DNA of 64,000 nt from contig CAZNSX010000004.1 of assembly GCA_964575845.1 (NCBI GenBank), forward strand, positions 124,001-188,000, given 5' to 3'. Made by a program: the position numbers and the translations under genes. The notes beneath the pieces were generated by a model. It ran no database searches. It was given only the letters and a program-made list of their open reading frames with translations, and was not told the DNA's origin. Below are positions 59,639 through 64,000 of this stretch, piece after piece. Each line of letters opens with the position of its first letter. Within the stretch, counting starts at the first letter, position 1. This DNA is from CAZNSX01 sp964575845. Its GTDB lineage: Bacteria; UBA8248; CAZNSX01.

Positions 59639-60475
59639 ATGGCACAGACACCAAGTAAGTTCACCCTGAAGCCCCCCGAGGCCAAGCCCTTTCTCAAGTG
59701 GGCGGGGGGAAAGCGGGGGCTCATAAGGCAGTATGAGCCCTTTTTCCCAAGGGAATTCCGCCGCTACTTTGAGCCCTTCCTGGGAAGCGGAGCGGTTTTT
59801 TTCCACCTGAGGCCAGGGTGGGCCCATCTTTCCGATGGGCTTGAGGAGCTCATAAACTGCTATCTGGCTGTAAGGGATGAGGTGGAGGGGCTGATAGCGC
59901 TCCTGAGGGCCCATATTTTTGAGAGGGAGTATTATTATAGGCTTCGTGCGCTCAAGCCTGAAGCCTTGAGCCCCATTGAAAGGGCCTCCCGCTTCCTGTA
60001 TCTCAACCGTACCTGCTATAACGGCCTCTACCGGGTGAACAGCCGGGGCCGCTTCAATGTGCCCATAGGCAGCTATAAGAACCCCACTATTTGCGACGCC
60101 GAGAACTTGAGGGCTGCGGGCGCTGCGCTCAAAGGGGTAGAGCTCATCTTTGCACCTTTCTCCCATGTTCTTGAGCTTGCAGGGGCCGGGGATTTCATCT
60201 ACTTGGACCCCCCCTATTTTCCCCTATCCCCTACATCCAATTTCACGGGCTACACCCCCGAGAGCTTCGGCGAGCCCGAGCAGCGGGAGCTCTCCCGTGT
60301 CTTCAGAGGGCTCGACAGGCGGGGCGCCCTCCTCATGCTGAGCAACTCCGACCACCCCCTCACAAGGGAGCTCTACCGGAGCTTCAGGGTGAGGGAAATC
60401 CAGGCACCGCGGGCCATAAACAGAAAGGCCGAAGGGAGGGGCTACGTGGGAGAGCTCCTAGTGACGAACTACTGA
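59639..60475 (+). CDS. Orphan D12-class N6-adenine DNA methyltransferase
   Basis: A 278-residue Dam-like enzyme: PFLKWAGGK (AdoMet motif I, residues 17-25), the EPFLGSGAVF region, and catalytic DPPY at 190-193 in FIYLDPPYFP. The NRTCYNGLYRVNSRGRFNVP segment is the usual target-recognition part of Dam homologues. No endonuclease gene is adjacent, so it is probably a solitary regulatory methylase or a remnant R-M half. Start at ATG 59639; an upstream frame overlapping the nitrilase is less likely. Confidence 0.88.
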   Translation: MAQTPSKFTLKPPEAKPFLKWAGGKRGLIRQYEPFFPREFRRYFEPFLGSGAVFFHLRPGWAHLSDGLEELINCYLAVRDEVEGLIALLRAHIFEREYYYRLRALKPEALSPIERASRFLYLNRTCYNGLYRVNSRGRFNVPIGSYKNPTICDAENLRAAGAALKGVELIFAPFSHVLELAGAGDFIYLDPPYFPLSPTSNFTGYTPESFGEPEQRELSRVFRGLDRRGALLMLSNSDHPLTRELYRSFRVREIQAPRAINRKAEGRGYVGELLVTNY

Positions 60476-60563
60476 CCGGCAGCGTCAGGTCCTAAGGCTC
60501 CCAGAGAATGAAGGGCTTTCTTAAAGATCGGGCAACTAATCTCCCCCTGCCGAAGGAGGGTTC

Positions 60564-61127
60564 ATGAGGAGTAGGGTTTTGCTCTTGGTAATTGTTCTGG
60601 CTGCGGGGATAGCCTTGGGTTACGGAGGCGGACTCCTCCTGAGAAAGCCCGGGACTAAACTTGATACCCTTCCTTCCCGGCGGGCCGCCAGCCCGGGGGC
60701 CGGGGCTCCGCCCCCCTCATCGCCCGCCCCCGAAGAGCTCCGCGAGCTCAAGCGGGAATTCGGTGGCCCCCCCACAGCACCTTCCGCGTCCCAGCGGGGG
60801 GATATCCTTTTTGAGGAAGGACGCTTCGAGGAGGCGATAGAAGAATATAAGAAAGCCGTTGAGGAAAACCCCAAGGATGTGGACAGCTGGAATGACCTCG
60901 GGCTCTCTTACTACTATTTAGGAGAGAAGGGCCAGGCGCTCGATGCCCTCAGGGAGGGCGTCAAGGTGGGCCCCGGCTTTCAGCGGATATGGCTGAGCCT
61001 CGGCTTTGTTGCTCGTGGTGTGGGAAGGCAGGATGAAGCCCGAGAAGCCTGGAAGAAGGCACATGAGTTGGGGCCCGAAACTCAGGTGGGCATTGAGGCA
61101 AAGCGTTTCCTCGACGAGCTCCAATGA
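60564..61127 (+). CDS. Membrane-anchored TPR protein
   Basis: A 187-residue protein with one N-terminal membrane helix (about residues 5-23), a Pro/Ala/Ser-rich linker (residues 35-65) and then two to three TPR repeats (GDILFEEGRFEEAIEEYKKA, then WNDLGLSYYYLGEKGQALDA). It probably faces the periplasm and acts as an assembly scaffold; partners are unknown. The start follows a GAAGGAGG ribosome site. Confidence 0.85.
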   Translation: MRSRVLLLVIVLAAGIALGYGGGLLLRKPGTKLDTLPSRRAASPGAGAPPPSSPAPEELRELKREFGGPPTAPSASQRGDILFEEGRFEEAIEEYKKAVEENPKDVDSWNDLGLSYYYLGEKGQALDALREGVKVGPGFQRIWLSLGFVARGVGRQDEAREAWKKAHELGPETQVGIEAKRFLDELQ

Positions 61128-61139
61128 GAGAGAACCTTA

Positions 61140-61829
61140 TTATTTTCCCAGCGCGAGCTTCCCCCTTGCCCACCTCTCAAAGTTGGCCTTCCACTTCCGG
61201 CCCTCGTACTCATCGCTGAAGAGTTTTCCCTGATAGATGATGAACCCCCTCCCGAAGGGGATGGAACCCACCAACGGGGCTTTCACCCGTTCATCCCCCC
61301 CTCCTCCCGGGGATGGAACCCACACGCGTACCAGAACCTCCCCCAGTGGAGGGTCCTTTTTGAGGAAGAAGTTGGCGAAGGGCCCCTCCTTCTTGTAGGA
61401 GAGCTTCAGGATTCCCCGGTTCACCGGATGGTCCTCCAGCAGATAGTCGCCGCCGAGTTCCCCGTGAGCGGTTAAGTCCCCGCCCAGAAGGTTGTTCAGA
61501 AGGCTGAGCCCCTCTTCCCGGAGGAGGATGACCCCACCGCGGCCCACCCAATCCCTGGCTGCCGTGAGCTCGCCGATGGATATCTGCTCCCGGAGAAGCC
61601 TGAACTCAAGGGCGCGGCTGAAATCCCCCGAGGTTTTCAGCTTTTCCAGCTCCTTAACGTTCTCCTGGGTGACCGGCTTCAGCCAGGGCTCCTCAGGCCT
61701 AAGCCTCTTGACCCCGCGGCCCACCCTTTCGGCGGTCCAGGAGTAAAGGTCCGAGGCGAGCTCAAAGGGATAGGTGCAGGAGCTCAGGGAAAGGAGCAGG
61801 AGAAAGGAGATAACACTCAATCTTCTCAT
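61140..61829 (-). CDS. Lipoprotein of unknown function
   Basis: A 229-residue protein with lipobox LSSC (Cys near residue 18), followed by a soluble alpha/beta domain (TAARDWVGRGGVILLREEG), perhaps glutamine-amidotransferase-like. It is the second gene of a two-gene unit, overlapping the end of the Fe-S protein gene by four bases (ATGA), so translation is coupled. I cannot assign a family with confidence. Confidence 0.6.
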   Translation of the reverse strand: MRRLSVISFLLLLSLSSCTYPFELASDLYSWTAERVGRGVKRLRPEEPWLKPVTQENVKELEKLKTSGDFSRALEFRLLREQISIGELTAARDWVGRGGVILLREEGLSLLNNLLGGDLTAHGELGGDYLLEDHPVNRGILKLSYKKEGPFANFFLKKDPPLGEVLVRVWVPSPGGGGDERVKAPLVGSIPFGRGFIIYQGKLFSDEYEGRKWKANFERWARGKLALGK

Positions 61830-63109
61830 CTGGTCCCCCCCTGCCCCAGGACCCGTGGCAGGTGCTCTTCCATCTCCGCGAGGGAGTAGTCGCTGGCCTC
61901 GATGTAATCCATCACCTCCCCTATGACCCTCTTGATATCTCCGTAGAGCCTGAAGCGGCTGTACTTATCCTCGTGGTGAATACCCAGGGCCTCCCCCAGA
62001 AGCGTGACGAGGTTTCGCGAGCTTAGCCCGAACCTCTTCTCCTCGGGAAGGAAGCTCCGGTGGCAGCTCTGGCAGTAGCTCGCTATCACCCGGGCGCCCG
62101 CCCTCTTGGCCTGAGAGAGTCTTCTGCGCTTGAGTCGTAGCGTCTGTTCGGGTGAGCTGAGGAAGCCCAGTCCCCCGCAGCAGAGGGCCTCTTCCCGGGT
62201 ATTTTCCATCTCCAGGAGGCGAAGCCCGGGAATGGAGGAGAGAAGCCCCCGGGGCTCTTCAAAAACACCGGCCTGCTTGAGAAAGCAAGGGTCCTGAAAG
62301 GTGACTTTGAGGGGCAGCCTCTTCTTGAAGGCGAGGCGGTCTCTATGGGCGTAGAGAAACTGCGATATGTGCTCCGTCTCAAAGGGGACATCCCATATAT
62401 GGGGGAAGACTCTCTGAAAGCGGAAGTAGCAGGTGTTGCACCAGAAGATGACCTTCCGGGGGTTGAAGGCTGAAAGAGCCCCCATGAGCTCACGGCTGTA
62501 CCGGTCAGCCGCTTCCATATCTCCAGTATAGAGGAAAGGCCCTCCGCAGCATAACTCAGGGCCCGCCAGCACGGGCGGGCTGAAGCCCATAGACTCCAGG
62601 ATATCCAGGGTGGTGAAGACCAGGTTCGGCATTATGAAGACGTTGCAGCCCAGGAAGAAAAGCAGCTCAGAGGGCTCGGGGCTTGAAGGGAGCTCCCTCA
62701 TCCAGCGCTCTTGCTCCTGCTTCACCATGATTGCGGAGAGGAGCCTCGGGGCACTGTAACGCCACTGGGGAAGAAAGGTCGCGAGCGCTCCAGGTGGCCT
62801 CGCGCCCCGCTCGAGGAGAAGGGGACGGCCGATTACGTTCATGAGATAAGGGGTGAGCCCCTCAGGGCAGAAGCGCGCACAGAGACCGCATTGAACGCAG
62901 CGAAAGGCAAGGTCATAGGCTGCATCGGAAGGCTCCCCTTCGGCCAATAGCCTGAGGCGTCTTTTCTGCAGGGCTCTTACGTCGTCTCCGCCAGGCTTCG
63001 AAGAATCCAGGAAGGGACAGGCCCTGAGGCATGTCCCGCAGCCGCTGCAGCGCTCGAGCGCGCGCTCTCTCTCTAGCTCATAGTAGGCCCTGTGGGATGA
63101 CGGCTTCAT
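61826..63109 (-). CDS. Fe-S binding protein with two CCG domains (HdrD/GlpC-like)
   Basis: A 427-residue redox protein: two 4Fe-4S clusters (CSGCGTCLRACP at 21-32 and CVQCGLCARFCP at 71-82), then two cysteine-rich CCG domains (LCCGGPF with CNTCYF, and LCCGGLGF with CQSCH). This is the layout of HdrD, GlpC and lactate-utilisation LutA-like electron-transfer subunits. It probably passes electrons to or from a flavoprotein or heterodisulfide; no such partner is adjacent. It is coupled to a lipoprotein, which is unusual for this family and hints at a membrane-linked complex. Confidence 0.9.
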   Translation of the reverse strand: MKPSSHRAYYELERERALERCSGCGTCLRACPFLDSSKPGGDDVRALQKRRLRLLAEGEPSDAAYDLAFRCVQCGLCARFCPEGLTPYLMNVIGRPLLLERGARPPGALATFLPQWRYSAPRLLSAIMVKQEQERWMRELPSSPEPSELLFFLGCNVFIMPNLVFTTLDILESMGFSPPVLAGPELCCGGPFLYTGDMEAADRYSRELMGALSAFNPRKVIFWCNTCYFRFQRVFPHIWDVPFETEHISQFLYAHRDRLAFKKRLPLKVTFQDPCFLKQAGVFEEPRGLLSSIPGLRLLEMENTREEALCCGGLGFLSSPEQTLRLKRRRLSQAKRAGARVIASYCQSCHRSFLPEEKRFGLSSRNLVTLLGEALGIHHEDKYSRFRLYGDIKRVIGEVMDYIEASDYSLAEMEEHLPRVLGQGGTR

Positions 63110-63133
63110 TCCTTTTTTCTCCTTTTGAGAACC

Positions 63134-63475
63134 CTAGCAGGTGAGATGGAGCGCGGCGACGGCCTTCCTCTCCCTGGAGAGCTCGTTGTAAAGAGTGCAG
63201 GCCACCTCAGTGGGCTCACTCCTCAGCTCAATTCCCCTTCTCTTGAGCTCCCTTTCGGTTTCCGCAAGGATCCGCATGCGGCCCGAGGCTCCCGTGCCCA
63301 CGACGAGCACCTCGGGGTCCTCCGCGAGAACCTCTTCAATGTCCTGAAGCGCGAGCTCATGCCCCTCCTTTCGCCACCAAGAGCTTCGGACGCGGCCCGG
63401 GAATATGATGACATCGCTCTTGAAGGCTTTTCCGTCAATAACCACCTCTCCAAACCTGTAGGAATCTATGGCCAC
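63134..63475 (-). CDS. Mth938-like (DUF498) domain protein
   Basis: A 113-residue protein with the family sequence YRFGEVVIDGKAFKSDVI and PEVLVVGTGASGRMRIL. Mth938-like proteins have a small beta/alpha fold and turn up in various contexts, including near respiratory complex assembly; the function is not fixed. The DUF488 gene lies 30 bases upstream on the same strand and the Fe-S protein follows downstream. Confidence 0.85.
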   Translation of the reverse strand: MAIDSYRFGEVVIDGKAFKSDVIIFPGRVRSSWWRKEGHELALQDIEEVLAEDPEVLVVGTGASGRMRILAETERELKRRGIELRSEPTEVACTLYNELSRERKAVAALHLTC

Positions 63476-63505
63476 GAGAGGTCCCCCTTCGGCAAAGCTC
63501 CGCCC

Positions 63506-63961
63506 TCAATTTTTAGGAACCCACACCCTATCCACCTCAATTATGTGGGTCACCCTCCAGCCTTGCTCCTCAAGGACCCTGGCTATAAACCGGCGGTGGC
63601 ACTTCCAGGGAAGCCTCTCGGCACAAAGGAGCGCTGAGGTGGACCCCTGCGCCAGGGCCGAGGCTCGCCTGAGACCCTTCATAAACGCTCTGCTCTGAAG
63701 GTAAGTTTCATAGCCCTCTTTTCTGTAACCGCCCAGCTCCTCCCCCAGGTAGGAATATTCAATCCCTCTGCTTCTCAGATGACCCGCGAGTTCCTCCCCT
63801 CCGAAGTGCTCGAAGCGGCTCTTGGGAAAGCGCCTGACATCCAGTATCCTTCCGATCCCGTAGTGTCCCATAAGGGCGAGGAACTCTTCGAGGGTTCTAT
63901 TGCTCGTGCCGAGCGTGTAGATGATTTGACCCTTGTCCGGAGAAGGCTCCTTTCCTTTCAT
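63506..63961 (-). CDS. DUF488 domain protein
   Basis: A 151-residue DUF488 protein: IYTLGTSNRTLEEF at the N-terminus, DVRRFPKSRFEHF, YLGEELGGYR and the LLCAERLPWKCHRRFIA signature with conserved Cys and His. The family is widespread and its chemistry unknown. Its ATG lies one base after a TGA that ends an upstream frame at the window edge. Confidence 0.88.
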   Translation of the reverse strand: MKGKEPSPDKGQIIYTLGTSNRTLEEFLALMGHYGIGRILDVRRFPKSRFEHFGGEELAGHLRSRGIEYSYLGEELGGYRKEGYETYLQSRAFMKGLRRASALAQGSTSALLCAERLPWKCHRRFIARVLEEQGWRVTHIIEVDRVWVPKN

Positions 63962-63962
63962 T

Positions 63963-64000
63963 TCAGGGCGGCGGAGGAGTCCTCTGACCCAAGGGCAGAA
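63963..64000 (-). CDS. Possible 3' end of a gene beyond the window
   Basis: A minus-strand frame reading SALGSEDSSAALK, ending with TGA at 63965-63963, one base before the DUF488 start. The close spacing suggests a coupled upstream gene, but only twelve codons are visible. Confidence 0.3.
   Translation of the reverse strand, partial: LPLGQRTPPPP

Overview
The window looks like a chromosomal segment of a GC-rich, Gram-negative bacterium. It encodes outer-membrane and lipoprotein genes (DUF481 barrel, several lipobox proteins), FtsH, HtrA and QueF. It also has a strong corrinoid/radical-SAM/Fe-S component (UroD-type methyltransferase, cobalamin protein, CCG-domain Fe-S protein), which suggests an anaerobic or uncultured lineage. 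No rRNA or tRNA is present, so I cannot name the phylum.

Layout. 1-8.9 kb: two unknown genes, a TIGR03546/TIGR03545 pair with an SDR epimerase, a DUF3800 gene, an amidohydrolase lipoprotein and queF. 9.1-12.0 kb: an AT-richer restriction-modification island. 12.0-16.7 kb: three mosaic tandem copies of a DUF169 gene in a nested repeat array. 16.8-32.2 kb: a one-direction phage-derived cassette: terminase, portal, tail-assembly chaperone with a textbook -1 frameshift signal, tape measure, an inserted low-GC cargo module (vapBC remnant, TIGR04255 trio), distal tail genes, and a lysis module of very small genes. It has no capsid, protease, head-tail connector, tail tube, integrase or repressor. 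Two inverted copies of a 57-70 bp two-hairpin element flank the portal gene, exactly where head genes would be expected to follow.

32.4-41.0 kb: housekeeping and accessory genes (DUF481, CorA, LapA, MscS, PfpI, nitroreductase, a metallo-beta-lactamase-fold protein with an altered metal motif, FAH). 41.1-43.0 kb: a small accessory island (AT-rich HNH gene, HicAB, RHH antitoxin-like gene) bounded by copies of a second palindromic repeat family and by a duplication of the 3' end of the adjacent MBL gene. 43.9-46.0 kb: a zinc alcohol dehydrogenase and an LsrF-like aldolase. 46.2-50.4 kb: htrA - DacZ-like diadenylate cyclase - ftsH in one direction, which links envelope proteolysis to c-di-AMP.

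50.7-64 kb: SDR, nucleoside phosphorylase, glycosyltransferase, a beta-hydroxyacid dehydrogenase, then a minus-strand operon of a 45-aa peptide, a radical SAM enzyme, a corrinoid protein and a UroD-family methyltransferase. After these come DUF2914, an unrecognised structured small-RNA candidate with promoter and terminator, nitrilase, an orphan D12 adenine methylase, a TPR protein, a lipoprotein/Fe-S pair, and Mth938 and DUF488 genes.

The most noteworthy items are the capsid-less phage cassette with its frameshift element and embedded repeats, the recombining DUF169 array, the HicAB island that regenerated its target gene's 3' end, the DacZ-type cyclase in a protease operon, and the structured RNA near 58.4 kb.
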